A DNA stretch of 64,000 nucleotides from Brumimicrobium sp033722555 (GCA_033722555.1 JAWVYS010000009.1:1-64000), one strand, 5' to 3'. Counted from the first letter of the stretch, positions 51,801 through 62,100 are shown. A program made the numbers and translations. Notes: generated from the letters alone by a model not told the origin.

Positions 51801-53687
51801 TTAAATTTCGACACCTATGACACAAATATCGTCCACCTGATCCTGATCACCCTTCCATTCTTTAAAAGCATTCCATATTTTCAAGCGTTGTTCTTCCGGG
51901 GGCAGGTCCTTGATTTCCAAAATTAGTTTTCTGAGTCGTGAAGGCTTAAATTTTTTATAATTCAACCCACCAAACTGATCCTGCAGCCCATCGGTGAAAA
52001 TATAGATCTTATCCCCTTTCTGCAATTGAATCTCGTGGACTGAAAAGGGCTTATTGCCGGGATGGCTTCCCACAGGTTGTTTATCCGCTTTCAACTGCTT
52101 AACCTTCGATTCTCCGGAGGGGATCAGCCAAAGAGGGTTATTTGCACCGGACCACCACAAAATATTCGTCTTAACATTTAGGACGCACAACGAAATGTCC
52201 ATTCCATCCTTCACATCCTCTTCGCTTTTTGAAAACTCCTCCAAAACAAGTTCTCTTGTTTTATCAAGAATATCATTCGGTTGTATCAACCCAAATTCTT
52301 TTACGCTTCGGTTTAGAGCATTGTGACACATTACACTTACCATTGCTCCGGGAACTCCATGCCCAGTGCAATCCGCAGCTGCAAACATTATAAAGTCGCC
52401 CTTGCTTTCCATCCAATAAAAATCACCTGCGACTATATCCTTCGGTAAATAAAGGACGAATGAACTGTCAAGATACGATTTCACCAGTTTATCCGAGGGA
52501 AGAATAGCCGTTTGTATCCGTTTGGCATAATTAATAGAGTCAAGTATTTCTTTATTCTTCGAAGCGATGAGTTTGTTTTGCGCCGTTATTTCTGCATTTT
52601 TCTGTCTGAGTTGCTTCTGATTCCTAATCTGTTTATTGTGGCTTCTCATCACAAGAAAAGCGAGTAAAAGTATACCAGCAAATCCACCGCCCAGCAAGCG
52701 TTGAGACTGTTTCAGCTCTGCTAAAAAATCATTTTCAGGAAGAGCGGCAAAGATCATGAAAGACTGCTCGTCATTAAGTTCAAAAGATTCACAGATGCCC
52801 CACCAGTTTTCACCCTCAGATGCAAAAACAAAAGGCTCTCCAATCTCCTCATGATTTAAGACCTCTAAGAGTTCTTTCTGTCTGACACTGTCCGCAATAC
52901 CCAGGTTTTCCAAATCATGATCTGCTTCTCTGGGCATTCCAATCACAAATTGCCTGTCGCCTGTAGTGATCATTATCTCACCGTTTTTTGTAGGTCTGAT
53001 TCCGCTTGTAAAATCAGAAATATACTCAAGCGTGAGGTCGTAAGCCAGAACAACATGTCTGTCTGGATTAAATGGATCTATCCATGATGAAGAAACCGTA
53101 ATACCCATTTTCTGATTGGTATTAAACAGATAAGGTGATGTCCAGTAAAGTTTATTCAATTCTTTATCGGCACCCTGAAACCATGGACGTGATCGTGGAT
53201 CATGCCGGGCTTTCGAGACCCATGATGAATCAACCTGAACCTTGTTTTCCTCATTAATTTTATATGCCGTCCAGAACTCTTCAAATCCTGTTTTCTCAAT
53301 ATGCACTTCGCGGGTTAACCATTCATTTGAATTTTCCTCAATCAGGATATCGTGTTCAAACCCTTCACTGGTCGCTATTCCCAAAGAAGATATCTGTGAA
53401 TAATTCTGAATTACAGGGACAAAAAGCTTGTGATAATCGATAAGGGAGTAATCATCGATAGATTTCATCTGAGCCTGAACAGAGGATGTCTTAAGCTGAT
53501 TTTTTACCGGGTTAAAAAAATCTTCCAGTTCGTGCTTCGTTTGGTCAACTGCCTTTTCAACAAGTTCTCTTGCAACGTTGTGCTTCGTTAATGACAACTC
53601 ATAGAGAATAAATCCCATAATCAGTGCTGACAATATCAAAGTCACCAAAGCAATGTGTTTTAGAACCTTATCGATGTGGGGTTTCAT
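51801..53687 (-). CDS. SpoIIE-type PP2C phosphatase with extracellular Cache sensor
   Basis: A 628-residue membrane signalling protein. A transmembrane helix (about 13-33), a ~290-residue periplasmic dCache-like sensory region (WFQGADKELNKLYWTSPYLFN), a second helix near 330-350, a short coiled coil (LRQKNAEITAQNKLIASKNKEI), then a SpoIIE phosphatase domain with metal-binding AADCTGHGVPGAM and ITDG-type FTDGLQDQFGG. It would dephosphorylate an anti-anti-sigma-like or other partner in response to an extracellular ligand. No STAS or kinase gene is adjacent. Confidence 0.92.
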   Translation of the reverse strand: MKPHIDKVLKHIALVTLILSALIMGFILYELSLTKHNVARELVEKAVDQTKHELEDFFNPVKNQLKTSSVQAQMKSIDDYSLIDYHKLFVPVIQNYSQISSLGIATSEGFEHDILIEENSNEWLTREVHIEKTGFEEFWTAYKINEENKVQVDSSWVSKARHDPRSRPWFQGADKELNKLYWTSPYLFNTNQKMGITVSSSWIDPFNPDRHVVLAYDLTLEYISDFTSGIRPTKNGEIMITTGDRQFVIGMPREADHDLENLGIADSVRQKELLEVLNHEEIGEPFVFASEGENWWGICESFELNDEQSFMIFAALPENDFLAELKQSQRLLGGGFAGILLLAFLVMRSHNKQIRNQKQLRQKNAEITAQNKLIASKNKEILDSINYAKRIQTAILPSDKLVKSYLDSSFVLYLPKDIVAGDFYWMESKGDFIMFAAADCTGHGVPGAMVSVMCHNALNRSVKEFGLIQPNDILDKTRELVLEEFSKSEEDVKDGMDISLCVLNVKTNILWWSGANNPLWLIPSGESKVKQLKADKQPVGSHPGNKPFSVHEIQLQKGDKIYIFTDGLQDQFGGLNYKKFKPSRLRKLILEIKDLPPEEQRLKIWNAFKEWKGDQDQVDDICVIGVEI

Positions 53688-53696
53688 GAGTAAAAA

Positions 53697-53714
53697 ATTA
53701 CACGTAAATGTAAT
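53697..53714. repeat. Short inverted repeat upstream of the phosphatase gene
   Basis: ATTACA-CGTAAA-TGTAAT, perfect 6-bp arms with a 6-base spacer, ten bases before the phosphatase start codon. It could be an operator or only an A+T-rich chance palindrome. Confidence 0.3.
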
Positions 53715-53778
53715 GAATGTCTTTAAATTCTCTTCGGTTCAGTCCATTAAATTCTAAAACCATTATTCATTCACATTG

Positions 53779-53798
53779 TTAGGAAGTTCAATTCCTAA
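53779..53798. repeat. Small hairpin in the phosphatase-hemH gap
   Basis: TTAGGAA / TTCCTAA, perfect 7-bp arms (53779-53785, 53792-53798) around a 6-base loop, without a T tract. The rest of this 258-base divergent region holds the hemH -7 element and no recognisable gene, apart from an open minus-strand frame without a start (53763-53965). Confidence 0.3.
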
Positions 53799-53923
53799 AT
53801 TCATCATGATTTGGCACTTCAGTTGTCTGTTGTCAATCTTTTTTAGAAAATTGCCGCGAAGAAAAATAGACATACTCCAATCATTCTTGTGGAAATAATC
53901 GGGTGCTGCGAACAATTCCTTGT

Positions 53924-53931
53924 TATCTTTG
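53924..53931 (+). promoter_or_regulatory. Putative -7 element of hemH
   Basis: TATCTTTG followed by C, a perfect TAnnTTTG match, 15 bases before the hemH ATG. No clear -33 element. Confidence 0.45.
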
Positions 53932-53946
53932 CTGTAATCGAATGTT

Positions 53947-54960
53947 ATGAAAAAAACAGGTGTTTTATTAATTCAGCTCGGTACTCCTGATAGTCCTAAG
54001 GTAAATGATGTAAGAAGATATCTTACGGAATTTTTGAATGACCCGCGGGTAATTGATCTTCCATGGCTGGGAAGAAAATTGCTTGTAAACGGAGTGATAG
54101 TCCCTTTTCGCGCACCGAAATCAGCAAAAGTTTATAAGGAGTTGTGGGAAATGAGTGAGGGTGTTTCTCCCCTGCTTACTTACACGGAAAGTACAGCCAG
54201 ACTACTCCAACAACGATTTGAGGACAAAAATATCCGGGTCCACATGGCTATGCGCTATCAGAATCCTTCCATGGACAAGGTTCTTGAACAGATGCGAAAA
54301 GAAAATTACAGTAAAATAATCATTTTACCTCTTTTCCCCCAATACGCGAGTGCTTCCGGAGGTTCAGCCATAGAAAAAGCCATGAATATCATTCGTAAAT
54401 GGTGGGTGATTCCCGAAGTGAGTATTGTATCGGAATTCCATGACCATCCGAGTTATATAGATGCCATTGTCGCTCGTGCTCAGGAATTTGACATCCCTCG
54501 TTACGACAAAATATTGTTTTCTTATCACGGTCTACCGGATAGACATGTGGATAAAGTATATGACGACGGTCTCTGTGAAGACCAGCCTTGCGAAACAGAG
54601 ATCAACGAAAAAAATAAGTTCTGCTACAAGGCGCAGTGTTATTCTACAACTCGTCTGATCGCTGAGAAGCTGAATATTAAAGATTATACTGTTGCTTTTC
54701 AATCAAGGCTGGATAAGAAGTGGCTCACTCCTTTTTCTGACAAGGTAATTGAGGAATGGGGAAAAGAAGGTGCAAAAAGAATTCTGGTATTCAGTCCGGC
54801 ATTTGTTGCAGACTGTTTAGAGACACTCGTTGAGATAGGTGTTGAATATCAGGAAGATTTTGAAAAACTGGGAGGAGAAAAAGTTCAGCTCGTCCCCAGC
54901 ACCAATGATCATCCGATATTCATTGACTGTCTTCAGGATCTGGTTGAAAGACATCTTTGA
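53947..54960 (+). CDS. hemH: Ferrochelatase
   Basis: Inserts ferrous iron into protoporphyrin IX, the last step of protoheme synthesis. The 337-residue protein starts LLIQLGTPDSPK and has the catalytic His in SYHGLPDRH and the conserved Glu in FVADCLETLVEIG. A cysteine-rich segment between them (CEDQPCETEINEKNKFCYKAQC) is unusual but lies in a loop where other ferrochelatases carry Fe-S ligands or disulfides. It is a single-gene unit; heme made here would feed the cytochrome c peroxidase-like protein at the right edge and the respiratory chain. Confidence 0.96.
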   Translation: MKKTGVLLIQLGTPDSPKVNDVRRYLTEFLNDPRVIDLPWLGRKLLVNGVIVPFRAPKSAKVYKELWEMSEGVSPLLTYTESTARLLQQRFEDKNIRVHMAMRYQNPSMDKVLEQMRKENYSKIIILPLFPQYASASGGSAIEKAMNIIRKWWVIPEVSIVSEFHDHPSYIDAIVARAQEFDIPRYDKILFSYHGLPDRHVDKVYDDGLCEDQPCETEINEKNKFCYKAQCYSTTRLIAEKLNIKDYTVAFQSRLDKKWLTPFSDKVIEEWGKEGAKRILVFSPAFVADCLETLVEIGVEYQEDFEKLGGEKVQLVPSTNDHPIFIDCLQDLVERHL

Positions 54961-55000
54961 TTCAGTCTCCCAACGCTGTTTAGGAGTTGCGGTTTTTGGC

Positions 55001-55008
55001 TAAATTTG
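55001..55008 (+). promoter_or_regulatory. Putative -7 element of the SDR gene
   Basis: TAAATTTG, ending four bases before the ATG at 55013. A TTTA at 54979-54982 sits at an 18-base spacing. The position implies a leaderless or near-leaderless message. Confidence 0.45.
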
Positions 55009-55012
55009 TATC

Positions 55013-55807
55013 ATGGAAATTTTCAGGAATAAAGTAATCTGGATCACCGGAGCTTCCTCAGGAATAGGTGAAGAGTTGGCCATACAGTTATCAAGGCATG
55101 GAGCTTTGATCATATTGTCATCCAGGGATGAAAAACAACTTGAAATAGTTAAGAACAAGATTACCGATCCGGAAAAGCACCTTATTCTTCCGCTGAACCT
55201 GGCTGATAGCAGCAATTTTTCCGATCTTGCACAGGAAGTGATTTCAAAATACGGGCGTATAGATTTTCTGTTTAACAGTGGAGGAATTTCTCAACGTTCC
55301 GAGGCTTCAGAAACTTCGCTGGAAGTTGACCGTCAGATCATGGAAGTTAATTATTTTGGAAATATAGCTTTAACGAAGGCTGTTTTACCTTATATGCAAA
55401 AGCAAAAGTCAGGACATATCGTTGTCACCTCAAGCATTGCCGGGAAATTTGGATTCTATTTACGATCAGCATATAGCGCGTCCAAGCATGCCCTTCATGG
55501 TTTCTATGAAAGCCTTTTACTGGAAGAATCAAAAAACAATATCCATGTAACTATTGTATGTCCCGGAAAGATAAACACAGAAATTTCCACGCATGCCTTA
55601 ACGAAAGACGGATCTCCTCACGGCCAAATGGATCACAATCAAGCTACGGGTATGTCTGTACAGGAATGCGTTTCACAAATGCTGAAAGCGGTAGAAAAAA
55701 ATAAAAAAGAGGTTTTAATCGGAAACAAGGAAATCAAAGCGGTGACCTTAAAGCGATTTTTTCCGGGATTATTCTGGAAAGTGATCAGAAAACAAAAGGC
55801 TGTTTAG
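55013..55807 (+). CDS. Short-chain dehydrogenase/reductase
   Basis: A 264-residue classical SDR with the cofactor motif TGASSGIGEE at the N-terminus, NSGG (a variant of NNAG), the catalytic Ser in VTSSIAG and the YxxxK pair in YSASKHAL. The C-terminal region (KEVLIGNKEIKAVTLKRFFPGLFWKVIRKQK) resembles DHRS7-like oxidoreductases with a hydrophobic tail. Substrate unknown. It converges with a small lipoprotein gene. Confidence 0.9.
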   Translation: MEIFRNKVIWITGASSGIGEELAIQLSRHGALIILSSRDEKQLEIVKNKITDPEKHLILPLNLADSSNFSDLAQEVISKYGRIDFLFNSGGISQRSEASETSLEVDRQIMEVNYFGNIALTKAVLPYMQKQKSGHIVVTSSIAGKFGFYLRSAYSASKHALHGFYESLLLEESKNNIHVTIVCPGKINTEISTHALTKDGSPHGQMDHNQATGMSVQECVSQMLKAVEKNKKEVLIGNKEIKAVTLKRFFPGLFWKVIRKQKAV

Positions 55808-55828
55808 GTAATACATTGTTGGAACAGT

Positions 55829-56110
55829 TCACCGTCTTCCGCTTTTTCGCGCTTCTTTCTTTCGCTGCCTACGGGTTTTTCGCACGCGTTTTTTAGCCGC
55901 CTTACTCTGCATTTTCCAAAATCGCTTTTCCGCCTCCTTTTTTGCTTTTTTGGCTTCCTTCTGAGCTTTTTTCTTCTCTTTAGCCCTTATTGCTTCAGCT
56001 TCTTCGACCGTACCCGGCGTAGCTGCCGGCCCGGAGGAACCGCATGAAGTAATTAAGGTCATTTGACCAAAACACAATACAAGTCCTATGATTATCGTTT
56101 TTAAAGTCAT
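55829..56110 (-). CDS. Small basic lipoprotein
   Basis: A 93-residue protein with a signal peptide ending in lipobox ITSC. The mature part is ~70 residues, almost entirely Lys/Arg/Ala/Glu (EKKKAQKEAKKAKKEAEKRF ... RVRKTRRQRKKEARKSGRR), predicted as a positively charged helix at the cell envelope. Such a helix could bind lipopolysaccharide, peptidoglycan or DNA; nothing in the sequence decides. It is convergent with the SDR gene and divergent from the Rieske-like gene. Confidence 0.7.
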   Translation of the reverse strand: MTLKTIIIGLVLCFGQMTLITSCGSSGPAATPGTVEEAEAIRAKEKKKAQKEAKKAKKEAEKRFWKMQSKAAKKRVRKTRRQRKKEARKSGRR

Positions 56111-56140
56111 AAATTCGCATTATAAACGAAAAAAGTCCTC

Positions 56141-56575
56141 ATGGCATTCAAAAAGTTTATAGCTCTTACAATATTACTATTCCTTTTCGGATGTAGCAAA
56201 AATAAACAGCATCCTGTACCCTATTTCACCTTTGACTCCAACATTAATTTAAACCTTCCTTCATACAGTGCTTTGCAAGGTGTAGGTGGCTGGGCATATG
56301 TTGACGGATTGGGATCGAAGGGTGTAGTTGTTTATCGACAAAGCATCAACGAATTTGTTGCTTTTGACCGTCATTCACCTGCGGCTGAAGGTTTCGACTG
56401 TGAGACCGGACTTGTAACCGATCCGGATAATTTTTTGATCCTGAATGACCCATGTTCAAACGCACGATTTTCATTGTACGACGGATCCTTGATAGACGGT
56501 GACTCAGAATGGGGACTTCGCTCCTACCTTACGAGTTACAACGGAAGTGAAACACTTCGAATTTATAATCCGTAA
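56141..56575 (+). CDS. Rieske-like lipoprotein lacking iron-sulfur ligands
   Basis: A 144-residue lipoprotein (lipobox FGC near residue 18). The mature domain follows the Rieske fold order: a first box where Cys-x-His should be reads FDRHSP (His kept, Cys replaced by Asp), and a second box where CPCHGSRF is expected reads DPCSNARF (Cys to Asp, His to Ser). So three of four [2Fe-2S] ligands are lost. The later LIDGDSEWGLRSYLTSY and LRIYNP strands fit the fold. Bacteroidota have related envelope proteins without cluster ligands; the role is unknown. Confidence 0.7.
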   Translation: MAFKKFIALTILLFLFGCSKNKQHPVPYFTFDSNINLNLPSYSALQGVGGWAYVDGLGSKGVVVYRQSINEFVAFDRHSPAAEGFDCETGLVTDPDNFLILNDPCSNARFSLYDGSLIDGDSEWGLRSYLTSYNGSETLRIYNP

Positions 56576-56648
56576 GAATAGTATGGTTTCACTTTTTTTA
56601 TCATTTTTGGTGCGATATTAGCGGATAATTTTTCTTAAATTAAGTGTC

Positions 56649-57683
56649 ATGAAAAGGATATGCGGATTATTCATATTGTTGTTTCTGAGTTTGAGCCTGT
56701 TGGGCCAAACCGAACATGTTCTTTTTATCGGAAACAGTTTTACGCTGAATCATCAGATGCCGAAAAAACTTGCCCAAATTGCTCAGAATGAAGGCAAGAC
56801 TATGTTTGTTGATCAAGCGACAAAAGGTGGAATGGACTGGCAATACCACGCAACAAACCCGGTAACGTATCAAAAAATCAAAGCTGAACCCTGGACGTAT
56901 GTGGTGTTACAGGGAAAAAGTTATGAACCACTGCTCGACTCAGCCACTGTCGAAAGTACGACCAAGAAATACGGTAAAATGATTATCGATTCTATTCGTT
57001 TCTATGCACCGAATGCGAAAATCATGCTCTTTATGACATGGGGCTATAAGGATGGTATTTTCCTGAAAGAAAATCAGGAATTCATCAACTATACTGAAAT
57101 GCAAAATCGTTTAAAAAAGAAATATTTGAATTTTGCGGATGAGTTTAATGTAGCCGTAACCCCGGTAGGAGAAATCTGGCAACAGTTTTACAAAGAGAAC
57201 CCTGGAATTAATTTATACGATAAGGACAATTATCATCAAAGTGTTGTAGGATCATTTCTTGTAGCGTCGAGTTTTTATACGATGATATATCAAAAACCAA
57301 TCATGAATTTTAAAAATCTGCCATACACAATTTCCGAAATGGAAGCCCGTAAAGTGGCAGAAAAAGCCCGGGATGTGATTACAAATCCGAAATATGACTG
57401 GAGAACAAATAATTGGGAGAAAGAATTACCTGATAATTTTGCTTTATTCGACTATAAAATAAAGAAAGACAGCCTCTATCTCAACTCCACCGTTCCGGAG
57501 GAGTACGATGTAAAGTGGAAAATCGACGGTAAAACTGTCAGTAAAGATCCGAAAGTTGCCATTCCCCTAACAACCAATGAAGAGTTTGAAGTTCAGATCA
57601 TTGTGAAAGAAGGAATTCTGAGAAACAGGAAAAAGGAAGACGCGCTGTATCAGATCCAGCGTCAACTGGTTCCTAATGAATAA
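56649..57683 (+). CDS. SGNH/GDSL-type hydrolase (DUF4886-like)
   Basis: A 344-residue exported protein (signal peptide about 1-20). The catalytic Ser lies in FIGNSFTLN (SGNH block I); block III-like VVLQGKSYEP and block V DNYHQS (Asp-x-x-His) are also present. The arrangement matches the DUF4886 branch of the SGNH superfamily, with esterase or deacetylase-type activity on an unknown substrate. The C-terminal third (about 250-344) is a separate beta-rich region. It converges with the two-domain protein at 57690. Confidence 0.82.
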   Translation: MKRICGLFILLFLSLSLLGQTEHVLFIGNSFTLNHQMPKKLAQIAQNEGKTMFVDQATKGGMDWQYHATNPVTYQKIKAEPWTYVVLQGKSYEPLLDSATVESTTKKYGKMIIDSIRFYAPNAKIMLFMTWGYKDGIFLKENQEFINYTEMQNRLKKKYLNFADEFNVAVTPVGEIWQQFYKENPGINLYDKDNYHQSVVGSFLVASSFYTMIYQKPIMNFKNLPYTISEMEARKVAEKARDVITNPKYDWRTNNWEKELPDNFALFDYKIKKDSLYLNSTVPEEYDVKWKIDGKTVSKDPKVAIPLTTNEEFEVQIIVKEGILRNRKKEDALYQIQRQLVPNE

Positions 57684-57689
57684 TACTTG

Positions 57690-59126
57690 TTACATTTTTA
57701 TGTAATCGGTACTGAAGAACTCACCTTCTGATCCTCCCCATTCTACGGCGGTGAAGCCTTTTCTTTTCGGTGAAGACTGCAGTGTCTGTTCTTCCAGATA
57801 AATTGGATTATCCAGCCCCTGGAACAACATCATGACTCTTATTACCTGATCCGGTTTAGGCGAAATCATCAGCTTTGAAATAGCTTCGTATTCCTCCTGA
57901 GCAAAATATATGGCACTGTATTCGGACTGTTGTAATTTGGGGAGCCAATAAATGATAAACTCATTCTTTTCCCGCGCATTAAGTCCGAGTATTTCCAGCT
58001 TTTCTTCGAGAAAATCAGCAACTTCCGTTCTGTGAATCACAAAGCCTTCCTTCAGGTTTTGTGCGATCGCCTTTCCCTCAGTTTCCCAGAACAAACAGTA
58101 ATATTGCTTTCCTGAATCGTCAAATAAATCACCATTCGGAGTGGCAGTAACATTCCAGCCTTGATTATAGGCAGGGTAATCAAAAATCATTTGATGATCC
58201 TCAAATTCAAGGCTGACAGCCACATTGAGCGTATCCTCCGGGTAGAGATAAAGCACAGGTTTTTCTGCCATGAAGTCTCTGAAACCGGCCGAAGTTATTT
58301 GATGTGTGAGGCCCAATCTAAAGTACAAGAATTCATTCCGTACCCGTTGTGGTCTTCCGGGGTAATAATTGGAGGTGATATAAAAATCATCATCCTTTGG
58401 ATAATAGTTGTCGTCCGTTAAATTTCCGTGTAAACTACTCATATAATCCCTACGACGGAAATCATTGATTGTTTGTAACTGATATCCGGCAGTAAAAGTC
58501 AAAGAACTGCTGTGGTTAAATTGCCAGCGAATCCCCAAACTTAAATCTCCGGTCAGTACGAGGTCGTTTTCGCTAAACCTCGGCCCACAAACCATTGAAT
58601 CAATAGCGTCTATCTCCCAGTCGAATTTATTTCTCATTCGGTAATGACCTACCCCAAGATCGACTCTCCCGAAAAAATGGAAATTTCTATAGTTGTAGAA
58701 ACTGTAATCGGCAAAGATGGAATAATTCAAATATCTCGCTGTTTTCTTAAACTTCCAGTCTATATCTGGCACATAAGCGAGTGAATAGTCGGCAGTTCTA
58801 ACCTCTTTTTGCTTACCGCTAAAAATGGTTTGCCAACGAAACGAACCTCCGAGCATCAATGGCCTTTCCTCATTAAAATTATAGGCAACCTCGAAAAATC
58901 CTCCCATTCGGGGTGTATACCACTCGCTCAACAATGTCTGCTGAACCAGACCTTCCTCAGAGTTTCTCCATTTTTGGAAAAGGATATTCTCGGTTGGAAC
59001 CGCTGAATATAAACCTCCCGAAAAATGTGTTCCTCTCGGGATGAAATAATAATTACCGGATTGTGCCTGAACGCTAACGCAGGTAGTAAAAATGACCGAA
59101 ATACAAAATAAAATAGCTCTTTTCAT
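57690..59126 (-). CDS. Exported two-domain protein: beta-barrel-like region plus KPVLYLYPE domain
   Basis: A 478-residue protein with a signal peptide (about 1-21). Residues about 25-290 are rich in amphipathic, aromatic strands like an outer-membrane barrel (SLGIRWQFNHSSSLTFTAGYQL, FLYFRLGLTHQI). From about 300 a second domain begins with KPVLYLYPEDTLNVAVSLEF and includes GWNVTATPNGDLFDDSGKQYYCLFWE, a motif set seen in bacterial proteins of unknown function. I know of no function for either part. The two halves joined in one protein are notable. Confidence 0.65.
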   Translation of the reverse strand: MKRAILFCISVIFTTCVSVQAQSGNYYFIPRGTHFSGGLYSAVPTENILFQKWRNSEEGLVQQTLLSEWYTPRMGGFFEVAYNFNEERPLMLGGSFRWQTIFSGKQKEVRTADYSLAYVPDIDWKFKKTARYLNYSIFADYSFYNYRNFHFFGRVDLGVGHYRMRNKFDWEIDAIDSMVCGPRFSENDLVLTGDLSLGIRWQFNHSSSLTFTAGYQLQTINDFRRRDYMSSLHGNLTDDNYYPKDDDFYITSNYYPGRPQRVRNEFLYFRLGLTHQITSAGFRDFMAEKPVLYLYPEDTLNVAVSLEFEDHQMIFDYPAYNQGWNVTATPNGDLFDDSGKQYYCLFWETEGKAIAQNLKEGFVIHRTEVADFLEEKLEILGLNAREKNEFIIYWLPKLQQSEYSAIYFAQEEYEAISKLMISPKPDQVIRVMMLFQGLDNPIYLEEQTLQSSPKRKGFTAVEWGGSEGEFFSTDYIKM

Positions 59127-59179
59127 AACTGTTTCGTTAAGGGTATTAACACTTCTTTAACAAAACTTGTTCCGAAAAT

Positions 59180-62100
59180 TTATTTTACCTCCTGAAGGCT
59201 GTTTTCGGATGTGTAAAGTAAATATCCTCTTACCTCCTCGTAGCCCATATTTCGAACCGCCGAAACATAATTTCGCACCTGATTTTCATGCTTTCTTAAA
59301 GCTTTTCCCGTTTTAAAATCAATTACGGAAACTTCTCTTTCGCCTAAAATAATTTTATCAGGTCTTAAGAAATTTTTCTCATCTAAAATGATATCCTGTT
59401 CGCTCAAAATTCGTTTTGAATTTTTAAGAAGAACTTTGTATTCGGGTATTTCAAGAATATTGCGGGCAAGTTTTTCAAGTTCATTTTCGAATCTCCTTTC
59501 AATCTGATCTTTTTTTATCATGTCCTTAAATACAGTATTCAATACCTCCGGTTTATCCACCTGAGATAACAACTTATGCAACTGATTTCCAAACCGCTGT
59601 TCATCACTCAAATCTTCTTCTTCCATGGCATCCGAATCTTTCATCGACATTTCGGGAAACCACAGAAAATCAGAAATATCAACCGGATCGAAATTATTAT
59701 CGATCGTTTTATCGGCGGAGGAAATCTTTGTTTCGGAGCCCATGCTGAACAACTCTTCACCCCCGTTAGCAGTTTCATTCATCGCATTCAAAGTCTTTGC
59801 GATCAACTGACTTAATTTCGAATAATCGTCAGAACCTTTTTTATTCTTTTCGACGAGTCCGTAAATTCTATCTTCCGCTCGTGTGAAAGCAACATACAAC
59901 AAATTGAGCTCATCGAGTAAAACCTGTTTGTATTCCTTATCACGTGCCTTTAACATGAAATCCGGAACATCCTTTTTAATCAGTTTGGAATAGATGAGTT
60001 CTCCCTGATCGGTTTTAATAAAGGACTCATTCTTTTCCGTTCCAATCGTCCAGTCTAACGTTGGAAGTATTACCACAGGGAATTCCAGTCCTTTTGATTT
60101 ATGGACTGTCATAATTTGAATCGCCTCGTCATTTGCCGGCATTTGCACCGTTTCTGTTTGGGCTTTTGAATGCCAGTAATCCAAAAAGCCTCTCAGGTCC
60201 GGACCAAATTTAAGGTCATAATACTGGAGTATCTCCATAAAATGGTGCAAATAGGGATTGGAAAGCTCGTTCAGGTTGAGAATTCTGACAAATTTCTGTC
60301 CGAGATCGTACATATTCTCGTAATCCATGAATAATGCTTCTTCGGACTGAAAAACATCTTTGACAAACTTTTCAAAATCGAGTTTACCTATTCGATCTCC
60401 CCAATAATTTCTTAGACCAATTAAAGGTTCTTCTTCACGCATTTGATAATAACTGCTCGCAAATTTTGTTTGATTCGTTTCGTTTGCACTATTTTTTCTG
60501 AGTTCGAAATAATCGATAAAGAATTTCACTGTTTTATCCGACCCCACGGACAAACTGTCTGCGCTAATCACCTTAAACTGCTCTTCCGCTCGTGTGAGTA
60601 TTTTGGCACAATGATTTCCGTCGGATTTATTGCGTGTCAGAACACATAATTCACCGGGGAGGTAACCATCTCTGATACAGCTTCTTACTGAATTAAGCAA
60701 AAAGGCTTCTCGATCAGGAAGGGCCTCCTCTTTATTGGGGGCCTCAAAGAATTCAAAATGAATAAATCCTCCCTCTGATCCTTTGGGTTTCTGAACAATA
60801 TCTTTATAAAATTTATTGAAGGTGGCAGGAAGGAATTCCAGGCATTTTTTGAAGAACATGTTATTAAATTCAACAATGTTCTTTTTTGACCTATAATTTT
60901 CTTCGAGGGGAAGTTTTATCCCCATTTCGTTGAAATAATTTGAGGTAAACGCCAGTTGTGGATCTTCTTCAGGATTATAAATGTTGGGAAGTGCAACAAA
61001 CTGATCAACTAATCCGTTTCTAAACCTGTAAATAGCCTGCTTGGGATCCCCAACAATCAGATTTTTATTACCTCCAGAAATCGAATCGTGAAGCAAAGGA
61101 ATTAAATTCAGCCACTGTAATCGGCTTGTATCCTGAAACTCATCCAAGAGATAATGCGAAAAACGCGTACCAAGTCTTTCATAAATATATGGCGCTGATT
61201 CTTTACTCAGCAAATCTGAAATTTTTCGGCTAAACTCATAAATACCTATCACGTTATGCCTCTCCTTGAAACGATTCAGTTCATCCGCAATATATTTAAG
61301 TAAGGCAAGATTATAAAAATTTTTTCGTATCCGATTCAAAACATAAAACCTGTCAAAAGCCTCTTTTTCAAATGGAAAGAATCTCTCAATTTTATTGATC
61401 AATTCAGGATCAACATTGTGTTTTGCGTTGATGCTTTCACCACTTAAGAATTTCAAGATTGTGTTCGTCGGAGGTTTATATTCTTCGAGTTTTTTGCCGT
61501 TCAATTCATTCAACCATCTGTAAATACCTGTGGTTTTCGATGGATAGTCCTCAGGAGAAGAATTCAGGGAAATGAAATAATTGTATAAATCCGTGGCTTG
61601 AGTATTATACTCCTGAACAAGTTTATTGATTTGTGCCCTTAATTCTTTAATACCATCAGGATTGCTGGGTTTTTGAATAAGTTCATCAATAAATTCTCTG
61701 TCTTTTTCCACAGTAAGATTTCTGGCAAATTCAATCAGGGAAGACCGAAAATTCCATTTGGTACCCTCTTCGAGATTGGATTTTGCATAAGCGAGCGTTA
61801 ACCTGGTTACTTCCTCCTCTCCTTGCTTTCCTATTTTGGAAAGCAATTCGTCCACCACTTGCTCCAGCAACTCCCTTTCATCCATAATTATCTCAAAATC
61901 ATCCGAAAGGTCCAGATCCTTACTGAAAGTTCTGATGAGCCTTAAACTGAATTTGTCGATGGTCATGACATGAAAATCCTCATAATTATGTAAAATCTGT
62001 GAAAGCACTCTCCTTGCGTTCTCACGGATTATGTTCTCAGGTAATTTTAAATTCTCCCGGGTCTTTTCGAAAAGTCTGATCGCCTTCCGCCTTTCATTTT

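Noticed and set aside
53697..53714. ATTACA-N6-TGTAAT as a definite operator
   Set aside because: Short palindromes arise often in A+T-rich leaders and no regulator gene is adjacent, so only a low-confidence repeat is listed.
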